Below are positions 21,191 to 31,816 of a stretch of 64,000 bases of DNA, piece by piece. The notes under the pieces are model-generated. The model had not been told where the DNA came from. It saw nothing but the letters and a program-made list of their open reading frames with translations, and made no database searches. Each line of letters starts with the position of its first letter. Position 1 is the stretch's first letter. The position numbers and the translations under genes are program-made. Source of the stretch: Sepioteuthis lessoniana (lineage: Eukaryota > Mollusca > Cephalopoda > Myopsida > Loliginidae). Location of the stretch: positions 30,830,605 through 30,894,604 of the forward strand of contig OY757934.1 of the NCBI GenBank assembly GCA_963585895.1, written 5' to 3'.

Positions 21191-22187
21191 TACATGGCCC
21201 AGTCAGCTGGGGCTGTAGAATATTGGAATTCTATCTCAGTAGCAATGAGTCAGTGCTCACATGTGTAGTAATGAATTACTTGTTGGAGTGAGATTATATG
21301 GACATTGGGACATTCCACTATTCGAAGGTGGCTGAGTCCATTCCCTAGTTAGTGATTAGCTGCTGGCCAAGTGAGTGGGCATATTAGTGTATACATACAC
21401 TGGCTTACTTCAGTCATGTTTCAGGTGTTATGGGTGCGGTATTGAGTTACCACCCCTTCTACTTTTGTCTCTTAGCCGGATGCTAGCTGGGGCCCCTGAG
21501 CTGGTAAGTGTTATTATTCTTGTTTATTCTGCATGTTAGAGCAGTAACTTCTACATAGAACACACCGACTGCTTCTCTGCAGAGGGGAAAGCCCCCCCTG
21601 CCCCAACAAGAGTCCTGGATATGACACTAAACAATCTAATGGTGAGGTTCCAGTGATGTTGGAGCTTTAGGGAATGTGGGGCACCCCTTCATTGCCATTG
21701 CTCCCAGGTCCAGTCTGGCCTGGAATGGTGGCATCTGATAGGGCCCTATCTATGGGTTAAATAGGACTAACTGCATACTTATGCTAAACGTAATTGTTTG
21801 AATTAGAACAGTTTGACTAAACTGAATAGCTAGAAATAGAAATGTTTTTGACAATTAAATTGTACTCACATTTAAACTGCATGCTTATGCTAGACTGAAT
21901 TGTTTAAAATGGAACTGCCTTTGACATTGAAACTCTACTTACACTAAACTAAAATGTTTAATATAGAACTGTTTTGACATTTAACTATGTGCATAGAAAA
22001 TCTGTACTTATATACTTAGCTGAATTAGAACTGTTTGAATAAACTGAAATAAAAATGTTTTTGACAATTAAACAGTGTACTCATGCTAAACTGAATTGTC
22101 TGAAATAGAACTATTTGCATAAAAGTGGACTTAGTGTTAAATAACCTACAAAGTTGATATGCCATAAAAACCCAACCAACAAACCAT
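21191..22187 (+). repeat. Repeat D, plus copy split by a 0.3-kb insert
   Basis: The 5' piece 'ggcccagtcagctggggctg' ends at 'gtagaata' (21227). The element resumes near 21554 with 'tagaacacaccgactgcttc' and continues through the standard block, a long internal array and the hairpin to 'ccataaaaacccaaccaaca'. Confidence 0.8.
21228..21553. other. 0.33-kb unclassified insert in repeat D, with a 28-nt microexon-like segment
   Basis: Interrupts repeat D between 'tagaata' and 'tagaaca', a possible 7-bp imperfect target duplication. At 21476-21503 lies a 28-nt segment preceded by a polypyrimidine tract ending 'cttttgtctcttag' and followed by 'gtaagtgtt', close matches to acceptor and donor consensus. 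The class of the insert is unknown. Confidence 0.45.
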
Positions 22188-22398
22188 TACAACACCCCAG
22201 AGACTCCCATCATCAAGTAAGTTGTGTATAAATTCTTACATTTATATAACATATTGGAAATTCTTTAGGAGTACAAGATTTATAAAACAAGTAAATATTT
22301 ACAAAAAAAGATTAATTTGACTCAGTTAAATATATACATACATACATCCAGACATACATACATACATACCTACATATATATATATATATATATATATT

Positions 22399-22685
22399 TA
22401 ACAACCCCTCCGTTCGGGCAGGATATGACACAAGGTCAATTTTTAAGTGGAGTTTAACAGGTTTGAATTCAGTGTTTTCCTTCTCCTAGACTAGTTACCT
22501 CACCAAGGCTGAAGAACCTAGTCTGTCCTACTATTTACCCATAGCTGGAGGGAGAATAATTGGATTCATACCTTTCCCAAGGGTATTAGTGCTATGTGAA
22601 ATGCAATCAGTCTCGTCCAGGATTTGAACTCGTGTCACCATGTCCATTTTCTATGACGATAACCATTACACCACAGCCACCTCCA
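22399..22685 (-). mobile_element. SINE A, minus copy between (TA)n runs
   Basis: Nearly complete inverted SINE A: 'caacccctccgttcgggcag', 'ctcctagactagttacctca', 'cccatagctggagggagaat', 'gtccaggatttgaactcgtg', 'ccattacaccacagccacct'. (TA)n at 22376-22397 is its own tail. The (TA)n at 22687-22709 belongs to the adjoining hammerhead SINE. Confidence 0.88.
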
Positions 22686-22707
22686 ATATATATATATATA
22701 TATATAT

Positions 22708-22885
22708 ATTGTCATCCACAGATAGACTGTTTCATTGTATCATAACTCTTCAATGTGGCTAGACACATAGGACGCTTGAAACTGGGATCGAAACCTGCCC
22801 AACTTTCCGTTAGACTAAGTATCAGAGAGCTTGGCCAACAAGTGTACCACGTCAGCAAGGGAATTATAAGGTATTAAGTAGAAAC
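22708..22885 (-). mobile_element. Hammerhead SINE (family E), decayed copy
   Basis: Same layout as 51619-51815. Minus strand: tRNA-like head (A-box region 'ttggccaagctctctg', B box as 'gggatcgaaacc' on plus near 22782-22793), a decayed hammerhead at 22730-22753 (first core base and helix II lost), then 'gtctatctgtggatgac' and an (AT)n tail. Confidence 0.7.
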
Positions 22886-23067
22886 AGCAGCATTCATTTG
22901 TTTACAATTTATACCTTCCCGGATACCAGAGTGCTTAATTTGTTTGAAGAGCTTTGCATTATACGAGTGGCAGCCATAAATTCCTTTGCCAGAGTGCTCA
23001 ACCCCCTTTTTCCTTTTTTTGTTGGTCTAAAGTGATAAAAAAGTAAATATCTTAAAGTGAATTGGTC

Positions 23068-23276
23068 CACAAAGAGATTTATTTTTCAATTTTTTATTTT
23101 GCTTGTACACAGATTTCTTACTTCTTGCTGTTGTCAGAGAGCTTTTAATGATTTTGGCAGAGTTGTCTTTATATATAAACGACACTGTCAAAATCATTAA
23201 AAGCTCTCTGATGACAGTAACAAGCTAGAAACACATGTAAGAGCAAAATAGATAATTAAAAAGAAATAAATCTCTT
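23068..23276. mobile_element. Foldback element with weak hammerhead-like motif
   Basis: About 100-bp arms (23070-23157 and 23188-23275) are imperfect reverse complements around a short spacer. On plus, 23208-23231 reads CTGATGA, a 3-bp possible helix (AGT/GCT) with a mismatched closing pair, then GAAA. The left arm has the decayed equivalent on minus. It may be two PLE-like ends joined head to head, as at 25771-26098. Confidence 0.5.
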
Positions 23277-24479
23277 TATTGACATATTCATTAAAAGAAT
23301 ATATATATGTATATATAAGGATAGCATAGACACAAAGTCAGTGGCATTTGGTGACTGTCAGTTTCTCACCAATGCTACCATCAGACCTCTTGGCATACAC
23401 TGTCATAACTTAAATCTACATATGAACTATCACCAGTATTGAACACACTTTATTTATGAATATAGCAAACTGCAATATATATATATATATATATATTGCG
23501 ACAGTTGCCAAATGAGCAATGTCCCACCACATGCCTTCCCTCATATGGCGACATTAAGATGCCTACAGAATTGCATGATGGTTATATGTAGCAACAGTCG
23601 ACCAACAATGATCATTTTTGAAGACAAGAGCATACGGATTGGATGATGTTGACCAATCAGGAGCTTACTTTTCAGTGCTGAAAGTGATGCTTATACCAAA
23701 GAAAGCAAATTGATTTTAAACCAACATTTGAAGAACCGGCAAGAAGCAAACAAGATGCATTTTGTGTGTTGACCTCAAGAGTATTCAAGTTGAGAAATTC
23801 AGTGTCCAAGCAGAGCATGGCTGAACCTGGAAAAGATCTTTGTAAAACCTTAGACTTAGCTCAACACTATCAATGCCGGACATGAATGAATTAAAGAAGC
23901 TGTCCTCAAGGAATGGAGCAAAGTCACTAACTGTGTGTAATTCATCCAAAATGACTAAGCGGGAAGGCCACAAGAGACTTGATATAGTTCTTTGTAAAAT
24001 TCAAAACTTGAGAACTGTCATTACAGAAAAGTAATAATGTCTCCCATTCTGTTGTTAGACTGCATATACTCATTTACCCTCAAAATATTTCATGCACACA
24101 TCATTACCCACAAAAATAGTGAAAACCCTGAATGTCTATGATAATGTATTGCTCGTGTATATATCTACCTCAATATCAGCTCCTGTATTGTCAGACACCC
24201 TTAATAATTGATAATCCCTCTCTTCTATTAAATTTCTTCTTAAAGCAACGCCTGATTTGCCATATTGTACTGAACCATGTCCTGGCTTATTGGCATTTTA
24301 CAAGACATATACATATATATTGCACACTTGGGAGTAGTAGGTTTTCTACACTAATGGCAGTTTCATCTAAGAAACTACTTGCTTTTTTTTTTCTTTCATC
24401 AAAATGTATTACATGATGTTGAGGATGTGATATAGCGTTTAAAGGAAGGCAACCCTGACCCATCCAATCCCATGACTGT

Positions 24480-24480
<1 letters not shown>
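23277..24480. other. No gene recognised; short (TA)n runs
   Basis: Short TA runs at 23300-23318 and 23476-23496. Frames at 23785-23973 (-) and 24132-24416 (+) have 62-94 codons and no domain I recognise. Confidence 0.5.
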
Positions 24481-24510
<30 letters not shown>

Positions 24511-24712
24511 GTCATCCACAGACAGACTGTTTTGTTCTATCAGAACTCTTCAGTGTGGCTAGACATGCAGGACGCTCGAAGCCGGGATCGAAACCCGTCC
24601 AACGTTACGTTAGACTGTGTTTCAGACCACTCGTCCACCAAGCGGACCACGTTGGCTAAGGGAATTTTTTTTTAAGGTATTTTTATTTTTAGAAACAGCA
24701 GCAGCAGCCTTG
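24511..24712 (-). mobile_element. Hammerhead SINE (family E), copy with broken GAAA
   Basis: Plus strand shows an (AT)n tail at 24484-24510, 'gtcatccacagacagactgt', the core at 24530-24553 with helix II intact but GAAA changed to AAAA on minus, the inverted B box 'gggatcgaaaccc' near 24586-24598, and an A-box region 'tcgtccaccaagcggacc'. It ends at 'ggaattttttttt..aggtatt' and a gcagcagcag run. Confidence 0.75.
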
Positions 24713-24923
24713 TGTGTGTGTGTGTGTGTGCGGTTGTTAGTTAATCATTTGTAATTGTTGTCAGTAAGTAAAAAGATACTGATGTGGAGGAAACGATATT
24801 TCTTAAAAAGTTTTCCACTTGATTGGTGATCCTCAGACAATCCTGTTGACCAGAACAGAGGGTTATTACATGGATCCTCTCACATGAGACTTTATTGCTT
24901 TGTATTACACACATGTATAACAA

Positions 24924-25016
24924 CAGATTCCAGGGAAGGAGTAGCGCCCTCCCCTACACCTTGGTGTAGTAGCTATCGAAAAGGGAGCCTTCGGGTTACC
25001 CTCAACTACGGTCGAC
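24924..25016 (+). mobile_element. SINE B, 5'-truncated plus copy
   Basis: Only the 3' third is present: 'attccagggaaggagtagcg', 'ctacaccttggtgtagtagc', 'gagccttcgggttaccctca', 'actacggtcga'. 5' truncation is the usual outcome of incomplete reverse transcription. Confidence 0.8.
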
Positions 25017-25034
25017 TATAACAACAGTGATGTT

Positions 25035-25690
25035 AGTCTAAAAGTAGATAGCCCCGCCAGCTTATGCTGTAGAATACACCAACTGCATCACATCAGAATG
25101 GTAAGACCCCTTCCCCAATGAGTGTCTTGGGTATGATACTAAACTATCTGATGGTGAGGCTCTAGTTGTAGAGTTTTGAGGAACACTGAGTACCCTTTCA
25201 TTGCCATAACTCTCAGATCCACTTTAACCCAGACTGCTAGTACCTGTTAGGGTTGAATCTATGAGTCAAAGAGATCTTGGGTATAGCACAAAACTGCATC
25301 TAATGGTGATACTTAAGTCTTTGAGCTTTGGAGAATGTGGAGTACCCCTTTATTGTCATTACTCCCAGATCCACTCTGACCTAAAGTGTTAGTACCTGTT
25401 AGGATCCTATCGGTGGGTCAAATAGAACTATTTAATCATTTTCAATACTTGAAACCATTTGACTCGGTACAAACAAATGATTGATATAAAATTAAATAAC
25501 TGGTATTAGATAGCAATACTTGAAACCATATATATGTGTGCAAATGAATGACTGATATTAAATCAAATTATTAGTATTAGCAATACTTGGAACCATTTAA
25601 CTGTATGCAAATGAAAGAATAATATTGACTAGAATTATTATTGTTGAATAGAAATACTTGAAACCATTTAACTGTGGGCAAACAAATGAG
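25035..25690 (+). repeat. Repeat D, variant with a different internal array
   Basis: The 5' block (tgctgtagaatacaccaact, ctatctgatggtgaggctct) is followed by a partial repeat of the block at 25265-25400. It then has about 60-bp units (aatacttgaaaccatttaac, tgtgtgcaaatgaatga) instead of the 'aaactgaattgttt' units. The same variant array is at 36970-37540. The usual 3' hairpin is absent. Confidence 0.65.
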
Positions 25691-25851
25691 CTCTAGCTCA
25701 TTTAAAAAACAAGGGTCAACTATTCACTAACAAATCATATATAGAAGTAAACAATGGAAGTAAATTAGACAATATAGAGAAAAATTGATAAACAAGGTAA
25801 TCCAAGAAAAAGAAGAAGAGTTTAATAAAAAAGAAAGTCGCCGCTATAACG

Positions 25852-25877
25852 TTTCGGTTCTAATGAACCATCATCAG
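25852..25877 (-). ncRNA. Hammerhead ribozyme core, intact
   Basis: Minus strand: CTGATGA, one extra T, helix II GGTTC-ATTA-GAACC (5 bp, four-base loop), then GAAA. The extra base between core and helix II also occurs in the core at 31317-31347. Confidence 0.7.
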
Positions 25878-25983
25878 GACCAGGAAGGATGATATCTAGA
25901 GATGTCAAATCACCGATGGATGTTTAATCAATGTTTTTACTAAACATCCATCGGTGATTTAACATCACTAGATATTATTCTTC

Positions 25984-26009
25984 CTGATGATGCTTCATTA
26001 GAACCGAAA
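25984..26009 (+). ncRNA. Hammerhead ribozyme core, one helix II mismatch
   Basis: Plus strand: CTGATGA, T, GCTTC-ATTA-GAACC, GAAA. It is the partner of 25852-25877 with one change on the 5' side of helix II (GGTTC to GCTTC). Confidence 0.65.
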
Positions 26010-26104
26010 CATTATAGTGGCGACTTTCTTTTTCATTAAACTCTTCTTCTTCTTCTTCTTTTTGGATTACCTTGTTTATCAATTTTTCTCTATAAATCAT
26101 ATAT

Positions 26105-26354
26105 GATATGAATATATACATATATATATATATATAAACAGGATTTGGCAACCCGCAAGGTTATGTGATAAAACACAACCAAACCAAAACAATCCGCTGG
26201 TTGATGGCAATAGAGGGATTTTGTTTTGTGGTCATTCATAGTTTTAATAAATAATGAAGCATGAGTGGAATATTATATTCAATTTCTCTGAAGATCACCA
26301 ATTAAGTAAAACTTTCCATCATGATTTGTTTGTATTTTCAAAATACCCATTTCT

Positions 26355-26385
<31 letters not shown>

Positions 26386-26730
26386 TTATAGGCTGAGATA
26401 AGTGAATATAATGGCACTATCCGTAATAAAGTAAGTGGATACATCAAGAAAGTCATAAATTAAGACATATTTAGACATAAACAAACTGTTACAGATATCT
26501 ATTTCATATAAGAAATTTTCCAGAAATACAATTGTACTAGCTGCTTTGGATATTGAAAGCTAATTAAGTGGTATTCCAGAAAGTGAAAGCTCTCTTATAT
26601 TCAAATTAAAAAGCATTATTAGAAATATGGATTTTACCAAACGTTGAACATAAAGTTTTATAGCCAGAGAGAGAACTTGGCAGAGTGTTGGACTGGGACA
26701 TTGTAGTAAGAGAGTTCAAACTCCATCATC
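26105..26730. other. No gene recognised; (TA)n and (GA)n runs
   Basis: Short TA run at 26120-26137 and (GA)n at 26359-26384; otherwise AT-rich. Confidence 0.5.
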
Positions 26731-26733
26731 ATA

Positions 26734-27147
26734 TTTACCAACCCCTCCTCTCGGGCGGGATATGACACAAGGTCAATTTTTAAGCGAAGTTTAACAGGTT
26801 TGAATTCAGAGTTTTCCTTCTCCTAGACTAGTTGCCTCACCAAGACTTGATGATACTATTTACCAACCCCTCCTCTCGGGCGGGATATGACACAAGGTCA
26901 ATTTTTAAGCGAAGTTTAACAGGTTTGAATTCAGAGTTTTCCTTCTCCTAGACTAGTTGCCTCACCAAGGCTGACTAACTCAGTCTGTCCTACTATTTAC
27001 CCATAGCTGGAGGGAGAATAATTGGATTCATACCTTTCCCAAGGGTATTAGTGCTATGTGAAATGCAATCAGTCTCGTCCAGGATTTGAACTCGTGTCAT
27101 CGTGTCCATTTCCTACGACAATAACCATTACACCACGGGCACCTTCA
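26734..27147 (-). mobile_element. SINE A, minus copy with a 125-bp tandem duplication of its 3' part
   Basis: The 3' segment from 'tttaccaacccctcctctcg' to 'agttgcctcaccaag' occurs at 26734-26844 and again from 26859, essentially identical, separated by 'acttgatgatactat'. The second unit continues into a complete SINE A, to 'ccattacaccacgggcacct'. Near identity means a recent event. Confidence 0.88.
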
Positions 27148-27157
27148 AGTTCAAACT

Positions 27158-29392
27158 CCATCATCATCATCATGTCGCGCTATCAGCACGGATATTTATG
27201 ACCCTCTCTCGCCACTCCTTCCTATCGTCCATTGCCTCCGGCAGGTTTTCTGGGCTACATCCAGTCTCGTCAAAGAGCTGCTGTATGTATGTTAGAGCTG
27301 GACGTCCTGCCTTTGCTCGTCCCTGTGAAGGGGTCCACAGGAGTACATCACTTTTCGTCCCTACTTCTCCAGCAATGTCCTGCATGTCTGGTTTGTTTAA
27401 CTTTGATAGTTTTCGAGACGGATGGCAGGTGGTTGTATAGTTGCTGTTTTATTGGGTGCTGTCTCCAGGACTTGTTCACTATTGCTCGCAGCATTCTCAT
27501 GTAATTGCTGTCAAGCTTCTTCTCCATATGTTTTGTTAGCGTCCATGCAGTACATCCATATAGCAGTATTGATACTACCGCTGCTTGGAAGAAACTGTGC
27601 TTCATTTTATCGGTCAGGTCTGTCTTCCATATGACTGATAGCCTTAGGCGCCTTTGGTGGTGTAATGGTTAGCAAGCTCGACTAGCAAACCTACACGAGT
27701 GAGTTCGAGTCTCATTGGGTGCCCCTTTCATATGGCCTTGTGCTACATCTAAGCAAAAAGCTTAGTAAATTTCCATATGACTGATAGCCTATCGATAACT
27801 GTCCATGCCTTTGCTAGTCATGTGTCGATGTCTGTCTTGGTTGATGAGACACTGCTCCCTAGATAGGTGAACTTGTCAACCAGTTTCAGTGCGCTACCGT
27901 TTAGTGTGGAGATGTCACCTGTTTGATTGAGGCACATATATTCCGTCTTGTGTGCATTGACATGGAGGCTAATGCCTGCAGTGGCTCATTCCAGACTATG
28001 TAGCAGGGTTTTGGCTTGTACGGGTGTATTTGCCAGAAGTGCTATGTCATTGGCATAGTCAGCATCGTAATTGTTTTAGCGGAGGACCTTCTGCTTCTTT
28101 CTTTTGTTAGCTTGAAACCGTTTTCTTTGATTTTATCAATAGATGTTCTAAGCACAAAGTCTAGACATATGATAAAGAAGTATGGGGCTAATGTGTCTCC
28201 TTGCAGTACACCCGCTACAATATTGAAGTAGTCTGTGTCTCCATCCGAAGAATGGACTTTTACCTTAGTGTTTCTATATAGCATCATTATGGCTGCGACT
28301 GTTTCTTCTGGTAGACTGTATGCGAGAAGGATTTGCTCCATCTTTCCTCTGTGAATAGAATCAAAGGCCTTAGTAAAGTCAACAAATAATATTGTTGCCT
28401 GTAAGTTTTTTGTGCGTACACCCTCAACAATTCGACAGATAGTCAATATTTGTGAGGTCGTGGATCTATTTCTCTGGAAGCCATTTTGGTTCTTCCTCTG
28501 TATTTTGTCAATTTTGGGTTCTATGTGTTTGCGTAGTAGGGCATTGTATATCTTGGCCACTATGGACGTAAGTGTTATACCTCAGTAATTCTTGGCTAAT
28601 CCGAGGTCACCCTTTTTAGAGAAGGGGAGGATGCATCCCTTCATCCATCTACCTATAGGATTTTGATTATATATGGCATTACAGTGTCTGAGCAGTATGT
28701 TGTCAAATTTTCTGGTCTTCCAGACTTCTGGGGGCATTTCATCGAGCCCTGGTGCCTTCCTATTTTTAATTTTCTCAGTACCAAGTCTAGTTCTTCTTGA
28801 GTGAATGGTCCTAGTTTGATGTCTAATTGCTCACTTATAATGAGTAACTTCCAGAGGGTTTCCAAGTAAATTTTCGAAATGTTGTTTCCACAGGTGTATT
28901 CGATCTTGTTGGCTAGTAGCTTTCAGTTTAGCTTTGGCAGTACTCTTCCTTCTGTTCACTTTGTTTATCATTTGCCATGCTATTCTAGATTGTCTATCTT
29001 CCCCCTAGTATATAATCTTATCGATCTGATCTTGTATGTATTCTGTCTGTTCTTTTAGGTATATGTTAGTTAATTCTTTGTGCCTTTTTAAGTTTCAGGG
29101 CATTTGTATTGGTTGGGTTCTTCCTGTTGCATTTGGAGGCAGTTTTCACATGTGCACGCTTTTCTCTAACCTCTAATGTCTCCCATGGGACTTTATATTT
29201 TCTTCTTTGTTTAGTTGGAATGAATTCAGCTTCTGCTTCTAAGTGAGCGTTGACGAAATTCTCATATTCTTCATTTGGAGTAGGTGTTTCTATCTGTTCT
29301 TGTAGAGCATCGTATTTGTTTCTTGGTGCTAATGTGTATTTATCTCTAATATCTCTGTTATTAAGCAGGGCCCAGTCATGAAAGAATGACAC
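27158..29392 (-). pseudogene. RTE-like retrotransposon, longest copy (about 2.2 kb)
   Basis: Minus strand, from the (ATG)n tail at about 27158 to a 5' break at 29392. In order: a linker before the RT (WALLNNRDIRDKYTLAPRNK; EELDLVLRKLKI), then the RT domain at 28042-28560 with NGFQRNRSTTSQI, motif A FVDFTKAFDSIH and motif B GVLQGDTLAPY. A frameshift precedes motif C, which reads YAND, so a catalytic Asp is lost. The C-terminal region follows (FFQAAVVSILLYGCTAWTL, RMLRAIVNKSWRQHP, GCSPENLPEAMDDR). The endonuclease is missing and SINE F is inserted. Family recognised from the protein; RTE-clade placement is probable. Confidence 0.88.
27645..27770 (+). mobile_element. SINE F (126 bp) with perfect 20-bp target duplication
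   Basis: Inserted in the RTE copy between identical repeats ttccatatgactgatagcct at 27625-27644 and 27771-27790. The head is strongly tRNA-like: A box 'tggtgtaatggttagc', B box 'gagttcgagtctc', and 'ggcgcc..ggtgcc'-type ends. The 3' part ends 'agcaaaaagcttagtaaa', a small hairpin with an A-rich end. No second copy was seen in the window. Exact duplications suggest a young insertion. Confidence 0.92.
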
Positions 29393-29512
29393 CCGTTCAA
29401 ACTCCAGTCATGCTATTATGTTCACTTTTGGACTAATACCCATGAAAAAGATATGAATTTCCTTATTCTTCCAACTATGGGTTAAATAGTATCACTATTG
29501 TTCTTCTCAGCA
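29393..29512 (+). mobile_element. SINE C, plus copy split by an RTE fragment
   Basis: It starts in the B-box region (cgttcaaactccagtcatgc), then 'attatgttcacttttggact', 'aactatgggttaaatagtat' and 'cactattgttcttctcagca'. Its 3' end appears at 30023-30065 after the RTE fragment. Confidence 0.75.
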
Positions 29513-30022
29513 CCAATATCTCATCTACTGAAAGCAATGTCAACATACACGTAGTGAAGGCATAGACTGCAATGGAGAGGTTATTGAGCATCTGGAAATC
29601 TGATATCTCTGATAAAATAAAACAGGATTTCTATTGTGTCAATACTACTGTATAGATGCACCACTTGGACTCTACCAAGATGCACGGAGAAAAAGCAAGA
29701 TGGGAATTATACAAGAATGCTATGTGCTGTTTCAAACAAATCCTGGGAGCAACACACCACAAAATATCAGCTGTAGAGCCACTTGCTTCCTATCTCACAA
29801 ACCATCCAAGTAAGACAAAGAAAATGTGGGGCACAGTTGGAGAAGTAAGGATGAACTCATAAATGATGTTTCCTTATGGACTCCTATACATGGACACACC
29901 AGTGTTGGCTAAATAGCAAAGACTTACATACATCAACTCTGTGCAGACACTAGATGCCGTTTAGAGAACCTGCCAGTAAAGATGGACGTAAGAGAGAGTC
30001 AGGGAACTTGGTGCTATCAGCA
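29513..30022 (+). mobile_element. RTE-like 3' fragment, strongly diverged, inside SINE C
   Basis: Plus-strand remnant of the family's C-terminal region: 'atatctcatctactgaaagc' (SSTES), 'gcatctggaaatctgatatc' (IWKSDI), 'gaattatacaagaatgctat' (NYTRML), 'tacatcaactctgtgcagac'. Many stops and indels. It lacks the (ATG)n tail. Confidence 0.75.
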
Positions 30023-30065
30023 CACTTGGTATTAAATAACCTATGATGCCATTAAACAAAAGAAA
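30023..30065 (+). mobile_element. SINE C 3' end, continuation
   Basis: 'ggtattaaataacctatgat' followed by 'gccattaaacaaaagaaacc': the C/D 3' segment with the inner hairpin strand deleted. Confidence 0.65.
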
Positions 30066-30344
30066 CCAAAAAGAAACAGAAATATTATTAGCTTTTTCTT
30101 TGTTATCTTAAAAGTTTGGAAAAAATTTTTTTAAATGCATTTTGTCATTATTATTATTAATTTTGACTTGTGTTTCTGTTTATCGTTTCAATTTGATTTT
30201 TTTAAAACCAAAACTCGCTCAGTTCGTTATTTCTGATGGTGAAGGAAAGTGTGTATTGTATTAGATGAAACATTACCAATGAATAGAATTAATAATATGA
30301 AAGGAAATACTTGTTAAAATAATCTCAGTGATTGATATATATTT

Positions 30345-30632
30345 ACCAACCCCTCTGTTTGGGCAGGGTATGACACAAGATCAATTTTTAAGCAGAGTTT
30401 AACAGGTTTTGAATTCAGAGTTCTCCTTCTCCTTGACTAGTTGCCTCACCAAGGCTGAATAACCCATTCTGTCCTACTATTTACCCATAACTGGAGGAAG
30501 AATAATTGGATTCATACCTTTCCCAAGGGTATTAGTGCTATGTGAAATGCAATCAGTCTCGTCCAGGATTTGAACTCAAGTTCATCGTGTCCATTTCCTA
30601 CGATGATAACCATTACACCACGGGCACCTCCC
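30345..30632 (-). mobile_element. SINE A, minus copy
   Basis: Complete inverted SINE A from 'tttaccaacccctctgtttg' to 'ccattacaccacgggcacct', with the B box at 'gtccaggatttgaactc'. Confidence 0.88.
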
Positions 30633-31225
30633 AATTGATAATACTTCATGTAAAACTGAAGATTGATAATAAATAAGTAAAATATTCTATTAATGAGTAA
30701 AAAGAATAAGAACAAACATGGTGCTAATAGATCAGATGGGTAGATGATTTGTTATTGGTGTAATTTAGGCTTCTGCAATACCAATGGCTGTCATAACTTA
30801 GTTGGTAAAGCAGCTGGTATGGCTAATCAGCTAATTGAATAAAAGTTTGAATCTCATATTGAACTTATCCTTGTACTTTTCTCTAATACTTCCTGTTCGT
30901 CATGGACATTAAAATAATGAGAAGACGGAGTTGCAAGTGAAATTTAAAAACTGGTATTGATTTTGGAACATCAGAATATGCAGTTTAAGTTAACATATTA
31001 AATTATATAAAAATCAATAAAATCAAGTACTAAGATGTATATCAAAAGATGTAAAATATTATCCCTATTTCATAAGAATTATTATATTTGCATATAGATT
31101 TCATGCTCAAAATCTAACTACAATAGGATACTGGTAATGTAGGGTGATTACAAATAATTGCCTTCTCTTGGATTGTTGGTCACCTACTTGTCATAGACAT
31201 TTCATTAGTTAGAACATGTTTGTTT
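30633..31225. other. No feature recognised
   Basis: AT-rich sequence without shared repeats or plausible frames. Confidence 0.5.
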
Positions 31226-31570
31226 ATTCTGAGAATTAATTTTTATTTATTTATCTATTGTGGACTTTTCCCCCTCATCTTGGTAGTTTTTTTGTGTTGT
31301 TTCTTCTTTCACTACGTTTCGGCCAAATTCCCTCTGGCCTTCTTCAGGTGATTTTACCGCGACCTCGGATAGGAATGCTGAGTCTTGTAACCGTATCCCC
31401 AGTAATTACTGCCTTCCATAGTTGTTGTCTATCACACCACGTTTTTTTTTGACCAAGTAAACCTCTGGCCGGCTTGGGTAGGATTTGAAACCGCTATCTT
31501 CTGACAATGCTCACCTGGAACCGAAGAGACTCACCGCCTCTATCCGCTGCGCCACGGGAAGGGCGATCAA
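31226..31570 (-). mobile_element. Hammerhead SINE (second family): tRNA head, hammerhead, (AATA)n tail
   Basis: On the minus strand: A box TGGCGCAGCGG at 31544-31554, an exact match to Pol III consensus; B box GGTTTCAAATCC at 31481-31492; about 130 nt of unrelated sequence; hammerhead core at 31317-31347; a purine-rich stretch; then 'aataaataaa'-type tail near 31236-31258. It resembles family E in layout but not in sequence. The tail segment recurs at 31686-31760 inside a palindrome. Confidence 0.75.
31317..31347 (-). ncRNA. Hammerhead ribozyme core with long helix II loop
   Basis: Minus strand: CTGAAGA, one extra A, helix II GGCC / GGCC (4 bp) around an eleven-base loop, then GAAA. I recall the type CTGATGAAGGCC..GGCCGAAAC as frequent in PLE-associated repeats. 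Confidence 0.7.
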
Positions 31571-31641
31571 GGATGGATTTTTTGGTCTCATAAATCCTTA
31601 TCTGGTCTTCTAGAATCGTGTCCGTACCGAATTTTTGTATA

Positions 31642-31816
31642 TTGTCCTTAATTGGAATCATTTTTGAGATGAGGCTTTTTAATCTGAGAATTAATTTTTA
31701 TTTATTTATTTATTGCGGGGGAAAAGTCCGCAATAAATAAATAAATAAATAAAAATTAATTCTCAGATTAAAAAGCCTCATCTCAAAAATGATTCCAATT
31801 AAGGACAATATACATG
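31642..31816. repeat. Near-perfect palindrome, about 80-bp arms
   Basis: The left arm 'tattgtccttaattggaatc ... attgcgg' is mirrored by 'ccgcaataaataaataaat ... ggacaatata' around 'ggaaaagt' near 31722. The arm includes the (AATA)n tail of the adjacent hammerhead SINE, so this looks like a second inverted copy truncated close to its tail. Confidence 0.85.

Larger units (their letters stand above)
25771..26098. mobile_element. Head-to-head hammerhead foldback element
   Basis: Left arm 25771-25930 and right arm 25942-26098 are close reverse complements, from 'tatagagaaaaattgataaa' to the centre near 25936. Each arm carries a hammerhead core and ends in 'ggcgactttctt' plus a purine/pyrimidine-rich tail. 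The 11-bp direct repeat aaatcatatat at 25732-25742 and 26094-26104 may be the target duplication. No protein is encoded. Confidence 0.75.

Noticed and set aside
27660..27725. Functional tRNA gene
   Set aside because: Good A and B boxes, but part of a SINE with target duplication; the cloverleaf stems are not all paired.
29656..29862. 68-codon open frame as a gene
   Set aside because: Lies in a diverged RTE remnant out of the family's reading frame.
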